Numbered from the stretch's first letter, positions 47,901 through 57,875 are shown. The stretch: DNA of 64,000 nucleotides from Paenibacillus sp. CC-CFT747 (GCA_030323305.1 CP106741.1:1245001-1309000); one strand, 5' to 3'. Notes: generated by a model not told the origin, from the letters alone. Numbers and translations are program-made.

Positions 47901-48139
47901 AATTCTTTTCCCTCCTGAGCAGCTGTTTAAGTCGTCACCCTGTGTGAAACTTCTTGTAAAGCTTGCTGTAACAGGGCACTTCTTAAGTATAGCGGAACGG
48001 GAGAAACCAATAAAATGCGCTGAGGACGGAGAATGCGGACTCCTTTCGAAGAGAACGGAGAGAGGACGGCGGAGCGGGGGCGTTCGAAGATTTCCTGCCC
48101 TTTCCTCCCGGATGGGGCGGGATACGGCAAATAAGGCGG

Positions 48140-48727
48140 TTAGTCCCTCTCCACCAGCTCCCTCTTCAGGTAACCTTCGAGCGTATTGGTGATGTCGAAG
48201 ACGGTATGGGCCAAATCGTAATTCTCGTAAGCATGCTCACAGTCGGCTTGGCATTCCATTTCCTGCTCGTAGCGGCTCATATGCGCCTGAATGGCGTCCT
48301 CGGGGATTCCCTTCGCCCGCTGTCTCTCTTCCACGGCGGAGCGGTCCGCATAGATAAAGAAACGGACGACACGGTCCCCGTAAAGCTTCTTCAGAATGGA
48401 AGCGCCTTCACAATTCAGAATCAAATAAAGGCAGCCGCTTGTGCGAAAGCAGTTCGCCACATCCTCTTCCCGGATGCCGTAGCGGCTTGCTCCGAGCCGG
48501 ATGCTCTCGAGGAACTCGCCGTTCCTTTCCATCCGGTCGTACTGTTCTTCCGTAATGAAGTGGTAATCCTGCCCGTCGGCTTCCGCGGGGCGCGGGGCCC
48601 GGGTCGTATGGGAAAGTACCTTGACCATATGAAAGGTTTGGCCTACGGCATCCGCCACCGCTTTGCGTCCCGATCCGTCGGGACCGGTGAACACGATAAT
48701 ATACTCCCGGTCTTTCAGCTCGTACAT
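48140..48727 (-). CDS. Guanylate kinase-like P-loop protein
   Basis: 195 residues, intact. YIIVFTGPDGSGRKAVADAV is the P-loop (GPDGSGRK, with Arg for the usual Lys before Lys), SHTTRAPRPAEADGQDYHFI the GMP-binding segment (TTRxxR), and FIYADRSAVEERQRAKGIPE the lid. It resembles the GMP kinase family but is probably a paralogue, since essential Gmk usually sits near rpoZ. AAGGAGG-like site precedes the ATG. Confidence 0.85.
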   Translation of the reverse strand: MYELKDREYIIVFTGPDGSGRKAVADAVGQTFHMVKVLSHTTRAPRPAEADGQDYHFITEEQYDRMERNGEFLESIRLGASRYGIREEDVANCFRTSGCLYLILNCEGASILKKLYGDRVVRFFIYADRSAVEERQRAKGIPEDAIQAHMSRYEQEMECQADCEHAYENYDLAHTVFDITNTLEGYLKRELVERD

Positions 48728-48847
48728 GAACCAGCCTCCTTCTCGAAAGAATTATCTGAATTATAACGAAATTCCGATAATTCCGTCAATTAAACTTTTC
48801 GCAGGTTAGCTTGGTTGACCTGTTTTATAAGGAGCCTGGCCAGAATA

Positions 48848-49084
48848 TTAATGCCAGCCCCAGAAAAATCCGTCCCGCTCCCAAGCCGCATGTCCGCCGT
48901 GAAGCTTCTTGAAAATCTTCTTGACCTCTTTGTCTATGGACCGGTTCCCGTTCTCATTCACGTAAATGAAACGCTCCCCGAAATGAGCCGCTATGTAGTT
49001 AACCGCCTCGCTCTGGTACAGAATACCCGCCGTTTTCAATTCCTCCAGCATCCACCGGGCCACCTGCTCCGCTGTCGTTTCCAT
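48848..49084 (-). CDS. Small conserved protein (DUF6953-like)
   Basis: 78 residues: TTAEQVARWMLEELKTAGIL, YQSEAVNYIAAHFGERFIYV, NENGNRSIDKEVKKIFKKLH, ending DGFFWGWH. The pattern, a helical winged-type segment with the final aromatic WxW, is common in Bacillales small proteins; I believe it fits DUF6953 but cannot verify. AAGGAGGCGG precedes the ATG at 49084. Confidence 0.7.
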   Translation of the reverse strand: METTAEQVARWMLEELKTAGILYQSEAVNYIAAHFGERFIYVNENGNRSIDKEVKKIFKKLHGGHAAWERDGFFWGWH

Positions 49085-49299
49085 GACACCGCCTCCTTCT
49101 CTTCCTTCCCGTCTTGTCATTGTACCAAAGAGAGGCTCCCCCGTCTCCCTTGCCCGGCTTTGCCGCCTTACCGGGTTCAACCCACGGGGATTCCGGGTAA
49201 ACTAAAAACGTAAGCGGCCGGCTGCCCGATAACGCAGCCGAGCTGACAACGGCTTATCTGGTAACTCTAACGGATAAGGCGCTAGGAGGAGGAAAGCTT

Positions 49300-50247
49300 G
49301 TGAGGATCCGGCTCGGGTTCGTATCCATCGCTTTGGCCATCTATAACAATACCCCGAGCTCCACTTTTACGTATAAGCGGTTTGCGCAGCTTCCCCGCGA
49401 GGAAGCCGTGGCCCATGCGGTTAGGATTGGGAGGGGCAATCTGGAGGCCACCCGGCGCATTCTTTACTATAACGCCGCTCACGGGATCCGGTTCTACCGG
49501 ATGTCCTCGTCCCTCATTCCGCTCGCCACCCATCCCGATGTGATGCTGGATGCCGGCGCCCTGTACCGGGACGAGCTGGCGGAGCTCGGGGCATTCGCCC
49601 GCGCTCACGGCATCCGGCTTTCCATGCATCCCAACCAGTTTACGCTCCTGAACGGCAAAGATTCCGTTGTCCAAGCCGCTATTCAAGATTTGAATTATCA
49701 TACGGCGATTCTGGACGGGATGGGGATGGATGAGAACGGCATCATCAATATTCATGTAGGCGGAATGTACGGGGACAAAGCCTCGGCCGTCGAGCGCCTG
49801 TACCGCAACTTCCCTGCCGTTCCGGAAGCCGTCAAGAAACGGCTTACGTTCGAGAACGACGACAAGACGTATACCGCCGAGGAAACGCTGGCGGTGTGCG
49901 AGCGGCTCGGGCAGCCGCTCGTGCTGGATCTGCACCATGACTGGTGCAACCCTTCGGCTGTGCCGGCCGCCGACCTCCTTCCCCGTATCCGGGCCACCTG
50001 GGGAGACCGGGCGATGAAGATTCACGTGTCGACCCCGAAGAACGACAAGGAGTTCCGCTCCCACGCCGATCATGTCGATCCCGAGCCGCTGCTTGCCTTT
50101 CTCCGCCGCTGCCGGGAGCATGACATGGAGCAGATCGACGTCATGCTGGAAGCCAAGCAGAAGGACCTCTCCCTGTTCCGGCTTGCGGAGGAGCTGGCGA
50201 AGGTGCGGGGGATCAAACGGACGGACGGCGGAGTGCTTCACTGGTGA
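49300..50247 (+). CDS. uvsE: UV DNA damage endonuclease UvsE (UVDE)
   Basis: 315 residues, intact. RIRLGFVSIALAIYNNTPSS, GIRFYRMSSSLIPLATHPDV, AHGIRLSMHPNQFTLLNGKD, INIHVGGMYGDKASAVERLY, KRLTFENDDKTYTAEETLAV, VLDLHHDWCNPSA and IDVMLEAKQKDLSLF form the UVDE TIM barrel with its His/Glu/Asp metal ligands. It nicks DNA 5' to UV photoproducts. GTG start at 49300, eight bases after AGGAGGAGG. Common in spore formers. Confidence 0.94.
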   Translation: MRIRLGFVSIALAIYNNTPSSTFTYKRFAQLPREEAVAHAVRIGRGNLEATRRILYYNAAHGIRFYRMSSSLIPLATHPDVMLDAGALYRDELAELGAFARAHGIRLSMHPNQFTLLNGKDSVVQAAIQDLNYHTAILDGMGMDENGIINIHVGGMYGDKASAVERLYRNFPAVPEAVKKRLTFENDDKTYTAEETLAVCERLGQPLVLDLHHDWCNPSAVPAADLLPRIRATWGDRAMKIHVSTPKNDKEFRSHADHVDPEPLLAFLRRCREHDMEQIDVMLEAKQKDLSLFRLAEELAKVRGIKRTDGGVLHW

Positions 50248-50250
50248 GCC

Positions 50251-50772
50251 TTATTCCCAAGGGTAAGTGCTCACGAGATAATCGGCGAATTTCTTGCTCT
50301 CCTCCCGCCGGTGCTTCCGCATCTGGGCCCGCATCTCCGCCGTTTCGTAGAGCTTCTTCTCTTCCTCGGTTTCCGGAATGATCCGGGGAACGGGAACCGG
50401 CTTGTTGTCCTCATCCAGACCGACGAAGGTAAGGAACGAGGTGGCGGCAATCTTTCGTTCGCCGCTCCTTAGGTCTTCCCGGATCACCTTGACGAACACC
50501 TCCATGGAGCTTTTGCCCGTCCAGGTCACGAAGGACTCCAGCGAAACCGAATCCGTCGTGCGGATCGGCTGGAGGAAGTCCACTGAGTCCGTAGAAGCCG
50601 TCACGGCCGTCACCCGGCAGAGCTTGGACGCCGAGATGGAGGCAATATCGTCAATATGGGACATGAGCCTGCCGCCGAACAGCGTCTCATGGTTGTTGAC
50701 ATCCGTCGGGAAAACCCGGGAGGTTTTGAAACAACGGGTTTCTTTTGCATACTTCGTTTCCAAAGGAGCCAC
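50251..50772 (-). CDS. Acyl-CoA thioesterase (YkhA-like hotdog fold)
   Basis: 173 residues, intact. VFPTDVNNHETLFGGRLMSH is the catalytic hotdog signature with Asn/Asp, IDDIASISASKLCRVTAVTA the central helix, and VDFLQPIRTTDSVSLESFVT the following strands. It hydrolyses medium- or long-chain acyl-CoA. GTG start at 50770-50772 with a weak GGAAGAAAG. It converges on uvsE with a three-base gap. Confidence 0.9.
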   Translation of the reverse strand: MAPLETKYAKETRCFKTSRVFPTDVNNHETLFGGRLMSHIDDIASISASKLCRVTAVTASTDSVDFLQPIRTTDSVSLESFVTWTGKSSMEVFVKVIREDLRSGERKIAATSFLTFVGLDEDNKPVPVPRIIPETEEEKKLYETAEMRAQMRKHRREESKKFADYLVSTYPWE

Positions 50773-51023
50773 CGCTTTCTTCCAGGGTATGATTGCGCTT
50801 CTTATGGTTTTCCCTGGTTCCCGGCGGCATATGCCTCGTTTATTCAGAATACGTTAATCGATCCTTAAGTTCGTTTTAAGAATTGGACGTTATACTGGAG
50901 GTACGAAGAGGGCTGGAACCGAAACCTTCGGTCCGTTCAAACGTAAGAACCGTTAACCGCCCGCATGGCGGCTCGCGAACCATTACTTGTTGTACATACC
51001 TCTTGAAGGAGGATCTATCCCTT

Positions 51024-51434
51024 ATGAATCCCAAACAAATTCTCATCATAAGCACCATGGCCTTCACCATTACCGTAGGCGGGACCTTGTGCTCCGACCG
51101 GACCAAAGCGTCCGCTCCGGACAAGCCGGAAACCCAGCTCGCCAAAGCGTCCGCCGCCCCCTCCCTGCCTGACCGGAAGGACCTGACCGGTCTCCTCGGC
51201 ATGACGGGAGAGGAGCTCCGCGAGGAGCTCTACGGCGGCCGTTCGCTGGCCGATGTGGCCGAGGCCCGCCGCGTCGGCGTGCAGGAGGTGGTCGGCCTCC
51301 AGATGGCCGAGCTGACCGCGCAGCTGGAGGAGCGGTGCGCCGCGGGCAGCCTGACTCCCGCCCAGCTGGAGGCCTACAAGGCCGAGCTGCCGGAGCTTCT
51401 CGCGGCGAGCGCGCACACCCGTATGGAGGCGTAG
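51024..51434 (+). CDS. Small secreted protein of unknown function
   Basis: 136 residues. A signal-like segment MNPKQILIISTMAFTITVGG, an Ala/Pro linker, then two helical repeats similar to short DUF-type repeats: LLGMTGEELREELYGGRSLA DVAEARRVG and LEERCAAGSLTPAQLEAYKA. The LxxxTGMTxEELREEL pattern recalls repeats found in Bacillales exported proteins that precede cell-wall-binding domains. AAGGAGG lies 12 bases before the ATG. A terminator follows 140 bases on. Confidence 0.7.
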   Translation: MNPKQILIISTMAFTITVGGTLCSDRTKASAPDKPETQLAKASAAPSLPDRKDLTGLLGMTGEELREELYGGRSLADVAEARRVGVQEVVGLQMAELTAQLEERCAAGSLTPAQLEAYKAELPELLAASAHTRMEA

Positions 51435-51576
51435 CGCCTTCCGCGAACGGAAGCAGCGGCTTCGAAGCTCGTACCTGGGAGCTGAGCGAAGCTCGGCTGG
51501 GCTTGCCCGTCCGTTTCCACGAATACTACGCTCCAGCCGTTAACCTACAGCGCTTCACGGAATCCCCGGCAAGACC

Positions 51577-51621
51577 AAAAGCCCTTCCCGCTCCAATCGG
51601 AGTGAGAAGGGCTTTTTGGTT
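51577..51621. terminator. Bidirectional terminator between the secreted protein and GNAT genes
   Basis: AAAAGCCCTTC...GAAGGGCTTTTT with inner CTCC/GGAG pairing. Confidence 0.85.
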
Positions 51622-51662
51622 ACAGAGGCAAAAGGGGAGGGATGCCGGGCGGACGGAAGCCG

Positions 51663-51935
51663 TCAACGCTCCCATACGTCGGCATACTCCTTATGCCGGC
51701 GGAACTGGGCGTCGGCGTACGAGCAGGCGGGAACGACCTTCCGGTTCGTCTCCCGCGCATATTCGACCACCCGCCGGACCAGCTCCTCGGCCAGCTTCTG
51801 GCCCCGCTTCTCCGGCGCCACGAAAGTATGATCGAGCACCAGCGTCTTATCGCCGGCCATCCGGAAGGTCACCTCCCCGACCACCTCGTCTCCTTCCTTT
51901 ATGAGAAACGCATTGCCCTCCTGAATCATGTTCAT
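51663..51935 (-). CDS. Small GNAT N-acetyltransferase-like protein (YjdJ/COG2388 type)
   Basis: 90 residues: GEVTFRMAGDKTLVLDHTFV, then APEKRGQKLAEELVRRVVEY (the acetyl-CoA pyrophosphate loop, RGxxLA) and RKVVPACSYADAQFRRHKEY. These mini-GNATs bind acetyl-CoA but their substrates are unknown. GAGGGAGG precedes the ATG. Confidence 0.87.
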   Translation of the reverse strand: MNMIQEGNAFLIKEGDEVVGEVTFRMAGDKTLVLDHTFVAPEKRGQKLAEELVRRVVEYARETNRKVVPACSYADAQFRRHKEYADVWER

Positions 51936-52056
51936 GCCTCCCTCTCCCTTCTATCGGTGAAATGCTTTCTCCTATAGATTACCCGCTAATCCGCCCCTTG
52001 CTACATAGGCCTACCATACGATTCGGGCAGACCGGACTTGTCCGTCATGGCAATAG

Positions 52057-52098
52057 AAAAACCGCTCCCCCGGGCGGCACGCGGCCGGGGAAACGGTT
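52057..52098 (-). terminator. Terminator of the DUF1641-ndh operon
   Basis: Minus strand AACCG...CCCCGG...CCGGGG...CGGTT then TTTCT. Confidence 0.75.
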
Positions 52099-52137
52099 GG
52101 CGGTAAATGAATGTGTAAGGATCGTGCAGGCCGGCTA

Positions 52138-53316
52138 TTAGTAAGCCAGGGCAAACAATCCGTTGATGTGGGTCAGATAGCGGGCGTTGCTCGCTTTCTT
52201 CATGAGGGAAGCGGGAAGGCCCTTCAGTTCGATGCCCGTTTCGCCGATGGCGCCGATGCCGTCCTTGCGGCCCAGGCTCGCGAGAGTACCGGAAAACACC
52301 GGCTGGAAGGAGGCCATTTTGCCGCTGCGGAAATGAGCCGCGATGTTGGCGCCGGCCAGCTCGCCCATCTGCCAGGCCAGCTGGGCCGTAGGCGGATAAG
52401 GGCGGCCTTCCGGACCGAAGACGACCGCACAGTCGCCGGCCAGGAACACGTCCGGGTGGGAAACGGACTGCAGGAACTCGTTAACGGTAGCGCGGCCGCG
52501 GTTAACTTCCACGCCGCTGTTCGCCACGAGCGTGCTGCCTTGTACGCCGCCGGTCCAAACGACGGTGCCCGCTTCGATCGTGCGCCCGTCCTTCAGGCTT
52601 ACCACGGCTCCGTTCACTTCCGTGATCGGAAGCCCGGTCAGGAATTGAACGCCGCGGCTCTCGAGGCTAGTGGTAGCCCGCTGGATCAAATCCGCCGAGA
52701 AGATCGGCAGAATGGTCGGCATGGCCTCTACGAGGTAAAGGGACACGTCGGCGAAGTCCACACCGTACTGGCGGCAGATGCCCGGCAGCTCGTCCGCCAG
52801 CTCCCCGACCAGCTCGACGCCCGTCAGGCCGCCGCCGCCGATCACGAAGGTTGCGTCGGCTTTGTTGCCGCTCACGCTGTATTCGCGGATGCGGTCCTTC
52901 ACATGGGCGAAAATGCGGTTCGCATCGGCAACGGATTTCAGCGTGAGGCTGTTCTCCTGCAAGCCCGGGATGCCGAAGTAGTTCGTTTCGCTGCCGAGCG
53001 CCATCACGAGGGCATCGTAGCGGTAGAAGGTGCCATCCTCGAGGGTAACCTTGCGTCCTTCCACGTCAATCGCTTGAACCGAGCCGACCTTCAGGTTAAT
53101 CTCTTTATCCTTAAGCAGCTTCTCCAGAGGAAGAGCCACCGCCTTCTCGGCGACGTTGCCTGCCGCCAGACGGTGAAGCTCGGTGATGATCTGGTGGGAG
53201 CCTACCCGGTTGATCACGGTAATCGTCGCTTCCTGCGGCGAAAGGTTGGCGCGGGCGGACAGCGCGCTCAGCAGGCCGCCGTAGCCGGCGCCCAGAATCA
53301 GAATTTGCTTACTCAT
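52138..53316 (-). CDS. Type II NADH dehydrogenase (NDH-2) family FAD-dependent oxidoreductase
   Basis: 392 residues. SKQILILGAGYGGLLSALSA is the FAD dinucleotide fold; VIGGGGLTGVELVGELADEL the NAD(P) fold; VWTGGVQGSTLVAN and NEFLQSVSHPDVFLAGDCAV the C-terminal FAD segment. It should oxidise NADH and reduce menaquinone at the membrane. GGGGGAGG precedes the ATG at 53316. As given, this frame is continuous with the upstream DUF1641 gene because of one missing base. Two Rex boxes lie upstream of the operon. Confidence 0.9.
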   Translation of the reverse strand: MSKQILILGAGYGGLLSALSARANLSPQEATITVINRVGSHQIITELHRLAAGNVAEKAVALPLEKLLKDKEINLKVGSVQAIDVEGRKVTLEDGTFYRYDALVMALGSETNYFGIPGLQENSLTLKSVADANRIFAHVKDRIREYSVSGNKADATFVIGGGGLTGVELVGELADELPGICRQYGVDFADVSLYLVEAMPTILPIFSADLIQRATTSLESRGVQFLTGLPITEVNGAVVSLKDGRTIEAGTVVWTGGVQGSTLVANSGVEVNRGRATVNEFLQSVSHPDVFLAGDCAVVFGPEGRPYPPTAQLAWQMGELAGANIAAHFRSGKMASFQPVFSGTLASLGRKDGIGAIGETGIELKGLPASLMKKASNARYLTHINGLFALAY

Positions 53317-53760
53317 GGTGGTCCTCCCCCGTTTTCTCTCGCTTAGGATGTCCAGATAAGACTGGCCGAAGCGCAGCATTTTCTGCAGCTCAGGATCCTT
53401 CAAGAGGCGCAGCATGCCGAACAGGCCGATTGTTTCATCGCTCTTCTCGGCCCGGTCGTTAGCTTCAATCGCGGCGGAGGCCAGGTGCTTGACCTTCTCT
53501 TCGATCGGCTTGGCTACTTCCATAAAGCCTCCAACCATATCCTGGATCAAGACGCGGTCCGAAGCCACCTTCTGGGCCAGGTCATAGGTTTTGGTCATGA
53601 GGGTCATCATCTCGGCCAGCTTCGGCAGCTGATCCACGAGAACCGTAAGCGCTTCTTGAACCTCCGGCTTCAGCAGCTGCTCCAGAACATCCGGTCTAGC
53701 GGCGGCAGCAGGCTCGGTTGCGGCTAGGGCTTCCGTTTCCTTTTCTTTCGTTTCCAACAT
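53309..53760 (-). CDS. DUF1641 family protein; one frameshift at the 3' end
   Basis: About 150 residues: LEQLLKPEVQEALTVLVDQL, PKLAEMMTLMTKTYDLAQKV, MVGGFMEVAKPIEEKVKHLA, LFGMLRLLKDPELQKMLRFG. This is DUF1641, a helical family linked to oxidoreductases. Restoring one G in the CCCCC at 53326-53330 makes it end RGEDHHE-stop, with TAA inside the ndh start (ATGAGTAA). The ATG at 53760 follows GGAGGAG; a TTG at 53778 is less likely. Confidence 0.85.
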
Positions 53761-53840
53761 GTCAACGCTCCTCCTCAATCAACTCGTTGATGTGCAGCGA
53801 ATGGGGTCCTATCCGTGTCGCAAGGCCGTTTTTCCATCTA

Positions 53841-53880
53841 GTGAATCCATTCACATATAGTGGCAAGTGAAAAACTTCAC
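53841..53880 (-). promoter_or_regulatory. Two Rex-type operators before DUF1641-ndh
   Basis: GTGAATCCATTCAC (53841-53854) and GTGAAAAACTTCAC (53867-53880) fit TGTGAA-N4-TTCACA, 26 bases centre to centre. TTCAC and GGTGAA at 53896-53914 is a looser third pair. The remaining gap to 54135 holds the MCO terminator and no gene. Confidence 0.8.
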
Positions 53881-54037
53881 ATCTTACAAGAAGCTTTCAC
53901 ATGATCAGCGGTGAACACGATCGCTACTCCTTCCATTGTATACCTAAACGTTAAACTTTTCATTCTTTTCCGCAAAAAAATCACCATCTTTTTTTGGCAG
54001 CTTCTCTCTCTGCTTTACGCAAGGGAAACCTGCCCAA

Positions 54038-54069
54038 ATCAAAAGCCCGTCCGTATCGGGACAGGCTTA
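54038..54069 (-). terminator. Terminator of the multicopper oxidase gene
   Basis: Minus strand AAGCCTGTCC CGATAC GGACGGGCTT followed by TTGATTT. Confidence 0.78.
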
Positions 54070-54135
54070 GCGTATGCCATTTGACGCGGTTTCATTCGGG
54101 GCGGTACGGGGTCTATTCGGCGCCCTCGGAGCCGG

Positions 54136-56243
54136 TCAATCCGGCAAATTGCCGGAACGCGTCCCCGCTTCATAGGAAGGCCGCACCCCGTCGTACATGA
54201 GATGAAGGATCATGCCGGTGGCCGCGTGATAGAGGTTGTGGCAGTGATCCATCCACATGCCCGGATTATCGGCGACGAACCCGACCTCGTACGTATCCCC
54301 CGGGGCCACATTTAAAGTATCGGTTATCCAGGGCGTCACTACCCTCTTCCCGTTGTGCTTCAGCACGGTCATGTGGTGGCCGTGGAGATGCATGGGATGC
54401 TCCGCCAGGCTGCGGTTCACGAAGGTCATCTTCACCTTCTCTCCTTCCTTGACGACGAAGGTCGGCGTATTGGGAAGCACCCGGCCGTTGATCGTCCACA
54501 GGAAATGAAACACCCCGTTATAAAAGCCCATCCGGTTGCCGAAGATCATCCGGAACTCGCGGTCGAACTTCGCGGCCTCCGCCGTCACCTCGTTCTCCAC
54601 CGCTTCCCCGTAATGACCCGGCTCGAAGCTTCCGGAGGCCGGCTGGAATACGGGAGCCGGGGCATCGTTGTCCGGCGAGAGCACCAGCACCGGCCCCTCG
54701 GGGGCGTCCGCCGCCCCCGCCTTCAAATAAACCGGGCCATCCGGCATCCGGAAGGTAAGGTCGTACCGGCCTCCCGATCCGATCCGTAACGACGTGTTCT
54801 CCGGCAGGAGGGCGGCTTGACGGATCGGCGTCCCGTCTATCGCCGTCACGGCATAGGGGGTTCCCTGAAGCAGATAAGCCGCAGAAAGGTTATCCGTGTT
54901 GATTATCCGCAGCCGGACCGTTCGCCCGGAAGGGATTGGAAGCGTCCGCGTCCCATCCTCCAGCCCAAAAGCGGTCCGATACCCCCGGTCCGTCTTCCAC
55001 CGGTGAAGGACAATCGTTTCTTCCACGTCATACGGGGAGGGCTCCTCGGCCGGTTCGACGATCAGCCTGCCGAACAGCCCTTTCTCCACCTGTTCGGAGG
55101 ACTGCTGGTGTGAGTGAAACCAGTAGGTTCCGGTCTGCTTCGCCCGAAATTTATAGCGGAACGATTCCCCGGGCTTGACGGCGTTCTGGGTCATGCCAGG
55201 AATGCCGTCCATTGCATTGGGCACATCATAACCGTGCCAGTGGATGGAAACGCCCGCCTCCACATCCCGGTTGGCCAATACCACCTCGACCATTTGCCCT
55301 TCCTTCACCCGAAGCTCGGGCACCGCTTCCCCGTTATAGGTCCACGCCTCGACCTTGGCCCCCGAAGCAAGAGTAAGCTCGGTCCGCTGGGCCGTCAGCT
55401 CGAAGCGGACATCCGCCGGAGCGGAGATGTCCCCCGTGAGCTCGGCGACTTCCACCCCGGCGCCGCCATGCGCGGCTCCGTGTCCAGCATGCTCTCCCCT
55501 TGCGGCCAACTGCGTCGGGGTGCCTCCCCTTCGTCCAGCCCGTCATGATTCATCATGTCGTACGCTTCCGGAAGCTTGGATGCTGAGCTTCCCGCGACCA
55601 CATAGACGACGAAGACGGCCATCACGACGGCCGCCCCTGCGGCCACGAAACCGGTATGCTTAAGAAGTCTTTGCCACGCCTTCCTCCTTCCGCGTCCCGC
55701 GAGAACCAGACGGTGCCTGCGGCGGGCCATGACAAGCGGGATCCCGGCAAGAAGAAGCGCCAAAGCCTGGCTCAGGATGATCTCCGTCAAGCCGGGAAGG
55801 ACCGGCTGGGCAAAAAGCTGGCGGACCAGATGGAGGCCCGACCCCGCCGCACCGGCGAGCAGAGGGACTGCTAACCGGGGATCGGCCAGAACGTCCGGCC
55901 GTACAGCCTCCTCTTCCGGCAGCCGTTTCAGCCGGGCCAGCCGGGGAATCGTCAGCCGCGCGACGCCAAGCTGGGCGGCGAGAAGAAACGGAAGGACCGT
56001 TACGACCATGCCTTCCACTGCCCACCAGCTGCTGCGGATTCCGATCCCGACATAGGCGGCATCGGTTAGCAGGCCGGTGGCCAGGCCGAGTCCCGCCAAC
56101 AGAAGCAGAAGAGACGCGGCTCTCCGCACCGACTTGGCGCTTCTAAGATAGGGAAGCCAGGCGGCGGCTATGCCGGAGATCAGCCCAAGGATCGTTCCGG
56201 CCAGGGCCAGAAGCAGGATGAAGCGGTACAGATTATCTTCCAT
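54136..56243 (-). CDS. Membrane-anchored multicopper oxidase; one frameshift
   Basis: Repaired length is about 702 residues. The first 215 hold about six membrane helices (FILLLALAGTILGLISGIAA; GMVVTVLPFLLAAQLG; FVAAGAAVVMAVFVVYVVAG). The rest is a three-cupredoxin oxidase with all four copper motifs: GVSIHWHGYD, TYWFHSHQQSSEQ, AEHPMHLHGHHMTVL and MWMDHCHNLYHAATGM. Axial Met is likely in the last. It may oxidise Cu(I), Mn or phenolics at the outer face. One C is missing in GGGG 55517-55520. I start at MEDNLYRF (56243); a start five codons upstream is possible. Confidence 0.9.
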
Positions 56244-56360
56244 GTTCGTTTCCCCCATGTGAACCTTAATGAGACCTAGTGTAACAAGGGAATGTTGCGA
56301 ACCTGTGATGAACCTCTGCCAGCTTTGTGGAGGGCTAACAGGCCCCCAGCCTATATAAAA

Positions 56361-56415
56361 CGGCATCTCTAGAATCCATTCCCCCAAAGGGTCCAGGTTC
56401 TAGAGATGCCGTTTA
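56361..56415. terminator. Strong terminator between MATE and multicopper oxidase genes
   Basis: AACGGCATCTCTAGAA and TTCTAGAGATGCCGTT form a perfect 16-bp stem; the minus strand ends GCCGTTTTATAT. Confidence 0.9.
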
Positions 56416-56435
56416 TTGCTCGTTTTCGCTCTATT

Positions 56436-57757
56436 TTAGATGAGCTTATGCGCGTACCACTTCTTCCCCGGAACCGCCACAGGAACAGCAGACCCCGCAC
56501 TCCCCACTCTCCGTTCATCGCCGCCCATACCCCGATAATGCCGAAGCCGAGCACGATGCCTAGGACGTACCCGAGCACAATACGGAACAGCCACATCGTG
56601 AGCATCGACGTAAGCGAGGTGAAGCGGGAATCGCCTGCCGCCCGAAGCCCCGAAGGCAGAATAAAGCTGATCGCCCAGAGCGGAATTTGCGCCAGGGCAT
56701 TGATTAGAATAACCCAATACAGGTCGTGGAGAATTTCCGCCGGCGGGTGAAACAGGCTGACCAGCGGATGAAACAGCGGCATAAGGATCGCCAGCATGAT
56801 AACGAAAGAGAACGACCCGAGCCAAAGAAAAACCCGGATGAATTTGCGCGCGTCCTCGACGTTGCGTCCTCCCATGCACTGCCCGACAACCGTTACGATG
56901 GTCAAGGACAGGGCGCCCGCCGGGATCTGGTATAGCATGGCAATGGTGTTGCTGATGGCATTCGTCGCAATGGCATAGGTGCCGAGGCTGACGATGAAGA
57001 CCTGGGTTAGGATTTTGCCCCCGTGGAAGAACATCTGCTCCGCCGCAAACGGAAGCCCGATGTACAGAATCCGCTTGAGCATCGACCAAGACACATGGAA
57101 GAGCTCCTGAAGGCGCAGATGCAGGGTTACCTCCATCCGCAGCACATAGACAAGGGCGCAGAGCGCCGCCGTGTAGCGGGCCAGGTTAACGGCGATGGTC
57201 ATGCCGAGCACCCCCATGTCGAGCAGGTAGAGGAACACGACGTTCAGCAGGACGTAGATGACGTTCATGATGAGCGACAGGGCAAGCGACACCCTCGTGC
57301 GGCCGACACCCCGCATGACCCCGCTCACCGCTTGAACGATGCCGATGCCGAGATACGACAAGCCGCTGCCGGTGAGGTATATTTTGGCGTTGGCCCTCAC
57401 CTCTTCGTCCGCCGACCCGAACAGCAGATTCAAGGCCGGGTGCTGCAGAACGATCAAGAGCAGCCCGACCGCGAGGGCCAGCAGGGAGACCGACGCCACG
57501 GCGGCCGAAGCGGCTTTTGACACCATCGGCAGGTCTCCGCTTCCTTTGTACTGCGCCACAATGACGGTCCCGCCGGTGGCCACCGCCACAAAGACATTGA
57601 TCAGAAAAATATTCAGCGAATCCACCGTGCTCACGGCGCTGATCGCCGCCACTCCCGAGGAGCTGATCATGGCGGTATTCACGAGATTAAGACCTACGAT
57701 AAAGGCCTGGTCAATCAGAATCGGAAGAAACAGGGCGAGAATCTGCCGGTAATCCAT
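56436..57757 (-). CDS. MATE family multidrug efflux transporter; one frameshift at the C-terminus
   Basis: Repaired length is about 440 residues with 12 helices. YRQILALFLPILIDQAFIVG, VNTAMISSSGVAAISAVSTV, SGVMRGVGRTRVSLALSLIM and GLPFAAEQMFFHGGKILTQV are MatE/NorM landmarks. It exports cationic drugs using Na+ or H+. One base is missing in CCCC at 56466-56469, after which the protein ends KKWYAHKLI. I choose the ATG at 57757, six bases after GGGAGA; a GTG at 57823 would add 22 residues. Confidence 0.9.
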
Positions 57758-57851
57758 CGATTCTCCCGATAAATGCTTCTCCAGCCAGCTGCGTCCCCTT
57801 CGTCTTAACCCTAGCTGCTTCACTCTTCATCACATTCTTTGCATAAAATAG

Positions 57852-57875
57852 GAAAAAACTCTTCAGGCGAAGAGC
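57852..57875 (-). terminator. Terminator of the ABC-mgtC operon
   Basis: Minus strand CTCTTC GCCT GAAGAG followed by TTTTTTCC. Bases 57876-58030 hold no other gene I can see. Confidence 0.72.

Noticed and set aside
52138..53778. Single 546-residue DUF1641-NDH-2 fusion
   Set aside because: Better explained by one missing base; both genes have their own ribosome sites and nested stop/start.
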